Assembly: GCF_003327285.1 (NCBI RefSeq)
Contig: NZ_KZ848473.1
Span: 992,001 to 1,056,000 of the forward strand
DNA: 64,000 nt
Origin: Microbacterium sorbitolivorans
GTDB lineage: Bacteria > Actinomycetota > Actinomycetes > Actinomycetales > Microbacteriaceae
Reading direction: 5' to 3'
Shown: positions 41,964-49,552 of the stretch, one piece after another
Numbering within the stretch: the first letter of the stretch is position 1
How the letters are laid out: the number at the start of each line of letters is the position of its first letter
Notes under the pieces: generated by a model
Databases searched by the model: none
What the model saw: only the letters and a program-made list of their open reading frames with translations
What the model was told of the DNA's origin: nothing
Position numbers and translations under genes: made by a program

Positions 41964-42805
41964 CCCAGACCGCCATCGACCGCGTCGTGCGCCGCGCCCT
42001 CGACGAGGACGCCCCGTGGGGCGACCTCACGAGCGAGACCCTGATCCCGGCGGACGCCACCGCGACCGCCGACCTCGTCGCGCGCGAGCCCGGCGTCTTC
42101 AGCGGCGGATCCGTCTTCCGCGCTGCCTTCGCCGCCACGGATCCCGCGATCCGCGTCGAGCTCCTCGCGGCCGACGGATCCGCCTTCGCCGCCGGCGACC
42201 GGCTCGCCCGCGTCGCGGGGCCGGCCCGCGCGGTGCTGACGGCCGAGCGCGTCGCGCTGAACCTCACGCAGCGCATGTCGGGCGTCTCGACCCTCACGGC
42301 CCGCTACGTCGCGGCCGTGCGGGGCACGGCGGCGCGCATCGCCGACACCCGCAAGATGACGCCCGGGCTTCGCGCCCTCGAGCGGCACGCGGTCGTCGCG
42401 GGCGGCGGACACAACCACCGTTTCTCGCTCTCCGACGCCGTCATGGCGAAGGACAACCACCTGGCCCTCGTCGGCGACGACCTCACCGGGGCGCTCCGCG
42501 ACGCACGCGCGCGGCTCCCCCACACGACCCACATCGAGGTCGAGGTCGACCGCCTCGACCAGATCCCCGCGGTCCTCGCGGCGGGCGTCGACACCATCAT
42601 GCTCGACAACTTCTCGCTCGACGACCTGCGCGCGGGCGTCGCCCTGATCGGCGATCGCGCCATCGTCGAGGCCTCGGGCGGCGTGAACCTCGACACCGTC
42701 GCCGGCATCGCCGCCACGGGCGTCGACGTCATCTCGGTCGGCGCCCTGACGCACGCCGCCCGCGGCATCGACCTGGGGCTCGACATCGCGCTCGAGCAGG
42801 GCTGA
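41957..42805 (+). CDS. nadC: nicotinate-nucleotide pyrophosphorylase (carboxylating)
   Basis: 282-residue quinolinate phosphoribosyltransferase. Motifs: EDAPWGDLTSETL, ALNLTQRMSGVSTLT, ADTRKMTPGLRALE, GGGHNHRFSLSDAVMAKDNH, EVEVD, MLDNFS, EASGGVN and ISVGALTH, all intact. It converts quinolinate and PRPP to NaMN, completing the aspartate route. The ATG overlaps the nadB stop by 7 bases and its stop overlaps the next ATG by one. Confidence 0.95.
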   Translation: MLTQTAIDRVVRRALDEDAPWGDLTSETLIPADATATADLVAREPGVFSGGSVFRAAFAATDPAIRVELLAADGSAFAAGDRLARVAGPARAVLTAERVALNLTQRMSGVSTLTARYVAAVRGTAARIADTRKMTPGLRALERHAVVAGGGHNHRFSLSDAVMAKDNHLALVGDDLTGALRDARARLPHTTHIEVEVDRLDQIPAVLAAGVDTIMLDNFSLDDLRAGVALIGDRAIVEASGGVNLDTVAGIAATGVDVISVGALTHAARGIDLGLDIALEQG

Positions 42806-43971
42806 TGTACCTCGATCACGCCGCCACCTCGCCCGTCCGGCGCGAGGTGCTCGCCGCCATGACGCCGTACCTCACGACCGAGTTCGGCAACCCCTCGAGC
42901 GTGCACGGCGCCGGGCAGGCCGCCCGCGCGGCCCTCGACGACGCGCGGCGGCGGATCGCGCGCGTCACCGGCGCACGGGCGGGCGACGTGATCTTCACCT
43001 CGGGCGGCACCGAGTCGAACAACCTCGGGATCAAGGGCGTCGCCGTGGCGGCCCTTCTCGGCCGCGGCGCGCGTCACGTCATCACGACCGCGATCGAGCA
43101 CTCGAGCGTGCTCGAATCGGTGCGGGCGCTCGGGCGCGTCCACGGCTTCGACGTCACGGTGCTGCCGGTCGACCACCAGGGGGTCGTGGATCCGGGCGCT
43201 GTCGCGGCGGCGATCCGCGACGACACCGCGCTCGTCGCGATCGGCTACGCCAACAACGAGGTCGGCACAGTGCAGCCGATCGCCGAGATCGAGGGCGTGT
43301 GCGCGGCCCGAGGCGTGCCCCTCCACGTCGACGCCGTGCAGGCGGCTGGCTGGCTCCCCCTCGCCCCCGCCGCCCCGCGGGCGCTGCGCACCCTCGCGAT
43401 CTCCGGCCACAAGATCGGCGCGCCCCAGGGCACCGGCGCGCTCATCGCGCCCGCGCGGATCCCCCTCGAGCCGCTCCTCCACGGCGGCGGTCAGGAGCGC
43501 GGGCGCCGATCCGGAACCGAGTCCGTCGCCGGCGCGGTCGCGCTCGCGACGGCGCTCGAGCTCGCCGACGCGGAACGCGCGGCGACCGCCGAGCGGGTGT
43601 CGCGGATCCGGGATCGTTTTATCGCGGACGTGCTCGCGCGCGTGCCGGGCGCGGCGCTCACGGGGCACCCCTCGCGGCGGATCCCCCACGTCGCGAGCTT
43701 CACGATCGCCGGGGTGAACGGCGAGACCGTGCTGACCGACCTCGAGCGGCGCGGCGTGATCGCGTCGAGCGGATCCGCGTGCTCGTCGGCGAGCGAGGAC
43801 GCCTCGCACGTGCTGCTCGCCCTCGGGATCGACGACGATCTCGCGCGGACATCGATCCGGTTTTCGCTGTCTCCGCTCGCCACAGACCTCGAGGGCGTCG
43901 CCGACGCGCTCGCCGACGCCGCCGCATCTCACCGGAGTCGAAGCACCGACTCGGTAGGGTCATCTCTGTGA
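42805..43971 (+). CDS. cysteine desulfurase (NifS/IscS family) of the nad operon
   Basis: 388-residue PLP enzyme: YLDHAATSPVR, SGGTESNNLGIKG, HVDAVQAAGW, AISGHKIGAPQGTG (Schiff-base lysine), RSGTES and SSGSACSSASEDASH, whose cysteine carries the persulfide. Because NadA needs a [4Fe-4S] cluster, nad operons in several bacteria include such an enzyme; its position between nadC and the regulator argues for a dedicated role here. Start overlaps the nadC stop (TGATG); GTGA overlap links it to nrtR. Confidence 0.9.
   Translation: MYLDHAATSPVRREVLAAMTPYLTTEFGNPSSVHGAGQAARAALDDARRRIARVTGARAGDVIFTSGGTESNNLGIKGVAVAALLGRGARHVITTAIEHSSVLESVRALGRVHGFDVTVLPVDHQGVVDPGAVAAAIRDDTALVAIGYANNEVGTVQPIAEIEGVCAARGVPLHVDAVQAAGWLPLAPAAPRALRTLAISGHKIGAPQGTGALIAPARIPLEPLLHGGGQERGRRSGTESVAGAVALATALELADAERAATAERVSRIRDRFIADVLARVPGAALTGHPSRRIPHVASFTIAGVNGETVLTDLERRGVIASSGSACSSASEDASHVLLALGIDDDLARTSIRFSLSPLATDLEGVADALADAAASHRSRSTDSVGSSL
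43955..43960 (+). promoter_or_regulatory. putative internal leaderless -10 of nrtR
   Basis: TAGGGT 7 bases before GTG 43968, inside the desulfurase gene; it would allow separate expression of the regulator. Confidence 0.35.
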
Positions 43972-44651
43972 CATCCGCCTCACCCGACGTTCGCATCGCC
44001 GTCTCGACCGCCATCTTCTCGGTGCGGACGACCGACGACGGCGACCAGCTGATGATCCCGCTCGTCCGGCGCACGCGCGAGCCGTTCCTCGGCCAGTGGG
44101 CGCTTCCGGGCGGCTGGCTCGGCGGATCCGAGGGGCTCGAGGACGCGGCCGGCCGCACGCTCGCCGAGACGACGGCGCTCGCGCCGAGCTGGCTCGAACA
44201 GCTCTACACCTTTGGCGACATCGACCGCTCGCCCGACGCCCGCGTGGTCTCGGTCGTCTACTGGGCACTGCTGCGCAGCGACCTCGTCGAGGCGCAGCGC
44301 GCGACCGCCGGGGCGCCCGAGAACGTCGAGTGGTTCCCCGTCGAGGCGCTGCCGGAGCTCGCCTTCGACCACCAGCACATCATCGACTACGCCGTGTGGC
44401 GGCTGCGCAATAAGGCCGGCTACAGCCGCATCGCCGCGGCGTTGCTGCCGGACGAGTTCACCCTCGCCGAGCTGCGCGGCGTGTACGAGACGGTGCTTGG
44501 CAAGCGCCTCGACCCGTCGAACTTCCGGCGGCTGCTCGAGGGATCCGAGGCCCTCGTGCCCACGGAGGCCTTCCGCACGGGCCCCCACCGCCCCGCGCGC
44601 CTCTTCCAATACAACGCCGACATCGACCTCGCGGAGCTCGGCCCCATCTGA
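43968..44651 (+). CDS. nrtR: NrtR-type Nudix transcriptional regulator of NAD synthesis
   Basis: 227-residue protein: an N-terminal Nudix-like domain (about 1-145, PFLGQWALPGGWLGGSEGLE) whose box departs from REUxEE (RTLAETTAL), as expected of a sensor that binds ADP-ribose without hydrolysis, and a C-terminal winged helix (about 160-227, LAELRGVYETVLGKRLDPSN, FRRLLE). This is the NrtR architecture. Placement at the end of the nadABC operon supports the assignment. The likely targets are the two TGGTCAA repeats before nadA. Confidence 0.85.
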   Translation: MTSASPDVRIAVSTAIFSVRTTDDGDQLMIPLVRRTREPFLGQWALPGGWLGGSEGLEDAAGRTLAETTALAPSWLEQLYTFGDIDRSPDARVVSVVYWALLRSDLVEAQRATAGAPENVEWFPVEALPELAFDHQHIIDYAVWRLRNKAGYSRIAAALLPDEFTLAELRGVYETVLGKRLDPSNFRRLLEGSEALVPTEAFRTGPHRPARLFQYNADIDLAELGPI

Positions 44652-44680
44652 CCCACCCGGGTCACTCCCGCACCCTTTTC

Positions 44681-44760
44681 GCGAGATCGCATCCTTTTCG
44701 CGAGATCGCACTGATTTCGCGAAATCGCACTGATTTCGCGAAATCGCACTGAATTCAGTG
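44681..44760. repeat. tandem repeat block A
   Basis: Four consecutive units of about 19 bases with the pattern TTTCGCGARATCGCAYT, ending in the perfect 14-base palindrome CACTGAATTCAGTG (44747-44760). It lies between the convergent nrtR and ABC exporter genes; the 208-base spacer holds no gene. Confidence 0.75.
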
Positions 44761-44842
44761 AGACCTCGCGGAGGTGGGCCCAGAAAAGAGTGAGACCTCG
44801 CGGAAGTGGGCCGAGAAAAGAGTGAGACCTCGCGGAGGTGGT
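44757..44842. repeat. tandem repeat block B
   Basis: Two full 32-base units and one partial unit beginning AGTGAGACCTCGCGGAGG. They look like diverged reverse complements of block A units (AGTGCGATTTCGCGAAA), so blocks A and B point away from the central palindrome. Confidence 0.75.
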
Positions 44843-44859
44843 GAAGGGCAGGCGGGGCG

Positions 44860-46719
44860 TTAGCCCTGTTGCTCGGCGGCGAGGGAGGCGTAGAGGCCGC
44901 CGGCGGCCAGGAGCTCGTCGTGGGTGCCGCTCTCAACGATGCGGCCCTGTTCCAGCACGTTGATGACGTCGGCGCCCGCGATCGTCGAGAGGCGGTGCGC
45001 GACCGTGATGGTTGTGCGGCCCTCGGCGGCAGACTCGAGCGCCTCCTGCACGACGCGCTCGCTGACGGTGTCGAGTGCGCTCGTCGCCTCATCGAGCAGT
45101 AGCACGGGCGGATCCTTCAGCAGCACGCGCGCGATCGCGATGCGCTGCTTCTCGCCTCCGGAGAGGCGGTAGCCGCGCTCGCCCACGACGGTGTCATAAC
45201 CGCCGTCGAAGCTCATGATGCGCTCGTGGATGTTCGCCCCGCGGCACGCCCGCTCGATCTCCTCGTCGCTCGCCTCGGGCTTCGCGTAGCGCAGGTTCTC
45301 GCGGATCGTGGCGTGGAAGAGATACGTCTCCTGCGTGACGATGCCGATCTGGTCGATGATCGAGGTGCCCTCGAGCTCGCGCACGTCGCGCCCCGAGAAC
45401 AGCACGGCTCCCGACTCGGCCTCGTACATGCGCGGCGTGAGGTACAGGATCGTCGTCTTGCCCGCGCCGCTCGGCCCCACGAACGCGACGTGCTGGCCCG
45501 GCTCCGCCACGAACGAGACGCCGTCGAGCGTCGGGGCGGCATCGGCGGCGATGTCGGGGTACCGAAACCGCACGTCGCGGAACTCGATGCGCCCCTGCGG
45601 GCCGGGCGCCTCGGACGCCGCGATCGCGTCCTTCCGGTCGACGATCGCCGGCTTCAGGTCGAGGTATTCGAAGATGCGGGCGAACAGCGCCTGCGAGGTC
45701 TGGATCTCGAGCGCCACGCGCATGAGGCTCACGAGCGGCATCGACACGCGCGCCTGCACCGTGGTGAAGGCGACGATGGTGCCGGCGGTGATCGCACCAT
45801 CGGATCCGCCGATAAAGAACCCGGCGGCCAGGTAGATCACGGCGGGGACGGAGCTCATCAGCACGTTGACGACGGCGAAGAAGCCCTGGCCGCTCATCGT
45901 CTGACGGATCTGCAGGCGGATCTGGTTGGCGTTCTCGTTCGCGTAGCGCGCCGACTCGGTGCGCTGGCGGTTGAACGACTTCGACAGCAGGATGCCCGAG
46001 ACGCTCAGAGTCTCCTGCGTGATCGAGGTCAGCTCCGACAGCGACTGCTGCGTCTCGCTCGCGATGCGCGCGCGGACCTGCCCAACGCGGCGCTGCACGA
46101 TGACGAGGATCGGCGTCATGATGAGCGAGATGATCGTGAGGCGCCAGTCGATCAGGATCATCGCGACGATCGAGGCGATCACCGTCACGGCGCTGCCGAG
46201 GATGCTCGTCACGGTGCTCGTGAGCACGCCAGAGACGCCGCCGACATCGTTCTGCAGGCGCGACTGGATGACGCCCGTCTTCGTGCGCGTGAAGAACGCC
46301 AGCTCCATGTTCTGGAGGTGATCGAACATCCGCGTGCGGAGGTCGCCCGCGACGCGGTTACCGACGCTGGAGGTCAGCCACGTCTGCGCGACCTGCACGA
46401 CCGACGCGGCGATGTAGAGCGCGATCATGGCGGCGACGAGCCACGCGAGCAGGTGCATGTTGACGGCGCCGGACGACGGGAAGAGCGCGTCGTCGAAGAT
46501 CCGCTGGATCACGAGCGGCGGGATCGCCCCGAGAGCCGCACCGATCACGACGAGCACGGCCGTGAGCGCGACGCGCTTGCTATACGGTCGGAACAGATCC
46601 AGGATCCGCTTGCCGAGGTCGGGCACCTTCGGCGCCTGCGCGTTCATCTCGCGGAGCGCCTTCTCATCGACGGGCCGCCCGCCGCGCCCGCCTGCCCCCA
46701 TGGGCCGTCCCATACTCAT
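44860..46719 (-). CDS. ABC exporter, fused permease-ATPase
   Basis: 619-residue half-transporter of the MsbA/LmrA type. Six membrane helices occupy about residues 45-330. The ATPase domain (about 365-615) has FVGPSGAGKTT, a Q-loop IVTQETYLFHAT, signature YRLSGGEKQRIAIARVL, LLLDEATSALD and AHRLST. It should work as a homodimer exporting a lipid or drug. The N-terminal 35 residues are Gly/Arg-rich and variable. ATG 46719 is 7 bases from TAAGCT; GTG 46722 and ATG 46713 are alternatives. Divergent MFS exporter gene follows. Confidence 0.88.
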   Translation of the reverse strand: MSMGRPMGAGGRGGRPVDEKALREMNAQAPKVPDLGKRILDLFRPYSKRVALTAVLVVIGAALGAIPPLVIQRIFDDALFPSSGAVNMHLLAWLVAAMIALYIAASVVQVAQTWLTSSVGNRVAGDLRTRMFDHLQNMELAFFTRTKTGVIQSRLQNDVGGVSGVLTSTVTSILGSAVTVIASIVAMILIDWRLTIISLIMTPILVIVQRRVGQVRARIASETQQSLSELTSITQETLSVSGILLSKSFNRQRTESARYANENANQIRLQIRQTMSGQGFFAVVNVLMSSVPAVIYLAAGFFIGGSDGAITAGTIVAFTTVQARVSMPLVSLMRVALEIQTSQALFARIFEYLDLKPAIVDRKDAIAASEAPGPQGRIEFRDVRFRYPDIAADAAPTLDGVSFVAEPGQHVAFVGPSGAGKTTILYLTPRMYEAESGAVLFSGRDVRELEGTSIIDQIGIVTQETYLFHATIRENLRYAKPEASDEEIERACRGANIHERIMSFDGGYDTVVGERGYRLSGGEKQRIAIARVLLKDPPVLLLDEATSALDTVSERVVQEALESAAEGRTTITVAHRLSTIAGADVINVLEQGRIVESGTHDELLAAGGLYASLAAEQQG

Positions 46720-46726
46720 CACTGCA

Positions 46727-46732
46727 AGCTTA
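46727..46732 (-). promoter_or_regulatory. putative leaderless -10 of ABC exporter gene
   Basis: TAAGCT 7 bases before ATG 46719. Confidence 0.4.
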
Positions 46733-46791
46733 GATCCCGCTTCACGCCACGAGATCTGCCAATGTGGGAATAGCCGGCCACACTCTCTCGT

Positions 46792-46885
46792 TAGAATGAT
46801 GCGTCCGCCTGCGGGGGCTCTTCGTTCTGTGAGCCCTGGCCCGGGGCGGAGTCATCCCTTATTCTGCCTGGAGCACTTCACGTGA
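46792..46885 (+). promoter_or_regulatory. promoter and possible leader peptide of MFS exporter
   Basis: TAGAAT (46792-46797) is a good -10. The leader of about 80 bases has a GGGCTC/GAGCCC stem (46815-46836) and an open frame from GTG 46829 (18 codons, ending EHFT) whose stop overlaps the exporter start in GTGA (46882-46885). A translated leader controlling the exporter is possible but unproved; the leader start has no clear ribosome site. Confidence 0.35.
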
Positions 46886-48363
46886 CGACAGATACCGGTT
46901 CTACGCGCGTACCCGCGCACAACGACACCATTGACCCCGCCGGCATGCGGGTGATCTGGCTCCTTCTTATCGCGGCGTTCGTCGCGATCCTCAACGAGAC
47001 GACGATGGCGATCGCCATCCCCGAGCTCAACCACACCCTCGGCATCCCGCGCGAACAGGGCCAGTGGCTCACGAGTGCGTTCATGCTGACGATGGCCGTC
47101 GTTATCCCGACGACCGGTTTCCTCCTGCAGCGCTTCACGACGCGCCAGGTCTTCCTCGCCGCGATCTCGGCGTTCGCCCTCGGCACGCTCGTCTGCCTCG
47201 TCTCCCCCGGCTTCACGCTGCTGCTCATCGGCCGCATCATCCAGGCCAGCGGCACGGGCATCATGATGCCCCTGCTCATGACGACGATGATGAACGTCGT
47301 GCCCGCGCACTCGCGCGGCCGCATGATGGGCCGCGTCGGCCTCGTCATCTCGCTCGCCCCGGCCATCGGCCCCACGATGTCGGGCCTCGTGATCGACCAC
47401 CTCGGCGGCTGGCGCACGATCTTCGCGATCATCCTCCCGATCGCGATCGTCGCTCTCGTCGTCGGCCTCAAGTGGATGACGAACCTCGGCGAGACGACGC
47501 ACGCCCCGATCGACGGCATCTCGATCGTCCTCAGCGTCTTCGCCTTCGGCGGCACCGTGTTCGGCGTCAGCCAGCTCGGTGGCGGCGAGGGATCCTCGAA
47601 CCTCGGTTCGCTGCCCATCATCGCCCTCGTCGTCGGCGTCATCTCGCTCGGCCTCTTCGTCTGGCGCCAGCTCTCGCTGCAGAAGAAGGATGACGCGCTG
47701 CTCGACCTTCGCGTCTTCCGCTCGCGCAACTTCACGATCGCCGTCGTCATCATGGCCGTGATCGCGTTCGCGATGTTCGGCTCGCTCGGAATGCTCCCGC
47801 TCGTGCTGCAGGAGGTCGTAGGACTCGACGCCACGCAGTCGGGCCTCGTGATGCTGCCGGGCGCGCTGCTGATGGGTCTGCTCGGCCCGCTCGTCGGCCG
47901 AATCTACGACAAGTACGGCCCGCGCACGCTGCTCATCCCCGGCACGATCCTCGTCACCGCGGCGATGTTCGTGTTCTCGGTGATCAGCCCCGAGATGCCC
48001 GTTGCGCTGATCGTCGCGACACAGGTCACGATGTCGCTCGGACTTGCGGCGTCGTTCACGCCGCTGTTCTCGGCATCGCTCGGTTCGCTGACGCGCAACC
48101 TGTACTCGCACGGATCCGCCGCGCTCAACACGCTACAGCAGGTCGCCGGCGCCGCAGGCACCGCCCTGCTGATCGGCATCTACTCCTCGACGATCGCGAC
48201 CGCGGCCGCCGAGGGAACCGACGCCTCGCACGCGAGCGCGTCGGGCGCCCACTCGGCGTTCCTGCTCGGCGCGATCATCGCCGCCATCACCGTCGTGCTG
48301 TCGTTCTTCATCGTGAAGCCGGCCGACGACCAGGAGGGCGCGCCCGCGCCCGCGGGCCACTAG
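46882..48363 (+). CDS. MFS multidrug exporter, DHA2 (14-TM) family
   Basis: 493-residue secondary transporter with 14 hydrophobic segments. Family motifs: LNETTMAIAIPEL in helix 1 (the DHA2 motif D1 region), QWLTSAFMLTMAVVIPTTGF in helix 2, GRIIQASGTGIMMPL in helix 4 and GLVIDHLGGWRTIF after helix 5 (motif C region). It exports hydrophobic or cationic drugs by proton antiport; the substrate is unknown. GTG 46882 has GGAG 8 bases upstream. It ends at a strong hairpin. Confidence 0.9.
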   Translation: MTTDTGSTRVPAHNDTIDPAGMRVIWLLLIAAFVAILNETTMAIAIPELNHTLGIPREQGQWLTSAFMLTMAVVIPTTGFLLQRFTTRQVFLAAISAFALGTLVCLVSPGFTLLLIGRIIQASGTGIMMPLLMTTMMNVVPAHSRGRMMGRVGLVISLAPAIGPTMSGLVIDHLGGWRTIFAIILPIAIVALVVGLKWMTNLGETTHAPIDGISIVLSVFAFGGTVFGVSQLGGGEGSSNLGSLPIIALVVGVISLGLFVWRQLSLQKKDDALLDLRVFRSRNFTIAVVIMAVIAFAMFGSLGMLPLVLQEVVGLDATQSGLVMLPGALLMGLLGPLVGRIYDKYGPRTLLIPGTILVTAAMFVFSVISPEMPVALIVATQVTMSLGLAASFTPLFSASLGSLTRNLYSHGSAALNTLQQVAGAAGTALLIGIYSSTIATAAAEGTDASHASASGAHSAFLLGAIIAAITVVLSFFIVKPADDQEGAPAPAGH

Positions 48364-48371
48364 GAGCACGA

Positions 48372-48404
48372 AGAAAGGGGTCGCGCGCCGCGCGGCCCCT
48401 TTCT
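48372..48404. terminator. terminator after MFS exporter
   Basis: A 14-16-base GC-rich stem (AGAAAGGGG with CCCCTTTCT outside, CGCGCG inside) lies between the convergent MFS and pseudouridine synthase genes. Confidence 0.7.
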
Positions 48405-48411
48405 CGCGCCC

Positions 48412-49407
48412 TCAGAACGACATGCGCGACTCGAAGCGGCGCGCCTTCCCCGTCAACGGATCCGCGAACTCGAGCGTCGTCGCGAGAAGCCGCAGCGGAT
48501 CCGAGAAGTCGTAGGGATCCGGGCCCAGGTCGCGCGGGTAGACGGGGTCGCCAACGAGCGGCATGCCGAGCCCGTTCATGTGCACGCGCAGCTGGTGCGT
48601 CTTGCCCGTGTGCGGCGTGAGTTCGAACTCGCCCACGCTCCCCCGCGCCTCGATGAGCCGGATCGTCGTGTGCGCGTTCGGCTCGCCGTCGATTTCGCGC
48701 ACGGCGCGGTCGCCGGAGGTCTTCTGCAGGCGGCTGAACCGCTCGCGGGGCTCGCCGCCCGCGAGCCCGAGCGGCAGCTCCCCCTGCTCGGGGAGGTGCG
48801 CGAGCGCGCGGTAGGTCTTCCGGATCCGCTTCTCTTGGAACAGCTTCTGGTACGCGCCGCGGGTCTCCGGGCGCCGCGAGAGCGCGAGCAGGCCGCCCGT
48901 GACGCGGTCGAGGCGGTGGATCGCGACGATGTCGTCCTCGCCGCGCTCGACGCGCAGGCGCGTCATGACGCACTCGCGCACGAAGGCACCGTTGGGCGTC
49001 GAGGCGAGGAAGTGGGGCTTGTCGACGACGATCAGGTCGTCGTCCTCGTGCACGATCTCGATCTCGAACGGGATCCGCGCCTCCGCCGGGAACGGCTTGT
49101 GGAACGCGTAGAAGCCGCCGGGGATCACGGGGTCGCCGAGCGCGACCCGGCGGCCGTCCTGATCGGTCAACTCGCCCTCACCGACGAAGTACTCCACCGC
49201 GATGCCCGCGAGCGCCTCCTCGTTCGCGAGGGTGCGCGCGATCACGATCTCGCGCAGCCACTCACCGACGGATCCGGGAACCGGCTCGTGCTGCGCGGCG
49301 TGCGTCTGCGAGCCGCCGGGCGCGCGGAGCCTCGAGGCGGTGATCCCGTCGCGCGGGCGCAGGATCGCGCCGGGACGCGGGACCTGCGGTCGGGCGGTGA
49401 CGGACAA
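48412..49407 (-). CDS. RluA-family pseudouridine synthase
   Basis: 331-residue RNA pseudouridine synthase. The catalytic loop is AIHRLDRVTGGLLALSR (Asp) near residue 145, with IVVDKPHFL before it and ELTPHTGKTHQLRVHM after it, typical of RluA/RluC/RluD. The N-terminal 70 residues are not a clear S4 domain, as in RluA. rRNA or tRNA target is not predictable. The start is TTG 49407, supported by GGAAGGAG 6 bases upstream; no ATG or GTG in frame has such a site. The tRNA gene lies 25 bases upstream on the same strand. Confidence 0.85.
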   Translation of the reverse strand: MSVTARPQVPRPGAILRPRDGITASRLRAPGGSQTHAAQHEPVPGSVGEWLREIVIARTLANEEALAGIAVEYFVGEGELTDQDGRRVALGDPVIPGGFYAFHKPFPAEARIPFEIEIVHEDDDLIVVDKPHFLASTPNGAFVRECVMTRLRVERGEDDIVAIHRLDRVTGGLLALSRRPETRGAYQKLFQEKRIRKTYRALAHLPEQGELPLGLAGGEPRERFSRLQKTSGDRAVREIDGEPNAHTTIRLIEARGSVGEFELTPHTGKTHQLRVHMNGLGMPLVGDPVYPRDLGPDPYDFSDPLRLLATTLEFADPLTGKARRFESRMSF

Positions 49408-49432
49408 CGAGTCTCCTTCCGACGGCAATACG

Positions 49433-49506
49433 TCCCCCCAGTGGGACTCGAACCCACACTGTGCCGATTTTAAGTCGGCTGCCTCTGCCAATTGGGCTAT
49501 AGGGGG
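49433..49506 (-). tRNA. tRNA, anticodon UAA (Leu by anticodon), short variable loop
   Basis: 74-nt cloverleaf: acceptor CCCCCTA pairs TGGGGGG (one G-U), D arm GCCCAATTGGCAGAGGC with 3-bp stem, anticodon arm GCCGA-CTTAAAA-TCGGC (anticodon TAA at the loop centre), variable loop ACAGT, T arm GTGGG-TTCGAGT-CCCAC, discriminator A, no encoded CCA. A leucine tRNA normally has a long class II variable arm; this one is class I in shape, so its charging identity should be treated as uncertain. Confidence 0.85.
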
Positions 49507-49511
49507 ATGCG

Positions 49512-49545
49512 CGAAGGGCGCCCCTCGAGCGAGGAGCGCCCTTCG
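49512..49545 (-). terminator. terminator after ndh
   Basis: A 10-base stem (CGAAGGGCGC with GCGCCCTTCG) with a nested CCTC/GAGG stem directly downstream of ndh and upstream of the tRNA. Confidence 0.75.
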
Positions 49546-49552
49546 GCGAGGA

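Noticed and set aside
44681..44842. Tandem repeats near 44.7 kb as CRISPR or an integron attI/attC
   Set aside because: Units are directly adjacent without spacers, and no integrase or cassette structure is present.
49433..49506. tRNA gene as an attachment site of an integrated element
   Set aside because: No integrase, no direct repeat of the tRNA 3' end was seen nearby, and flanking genes are housekeeping.
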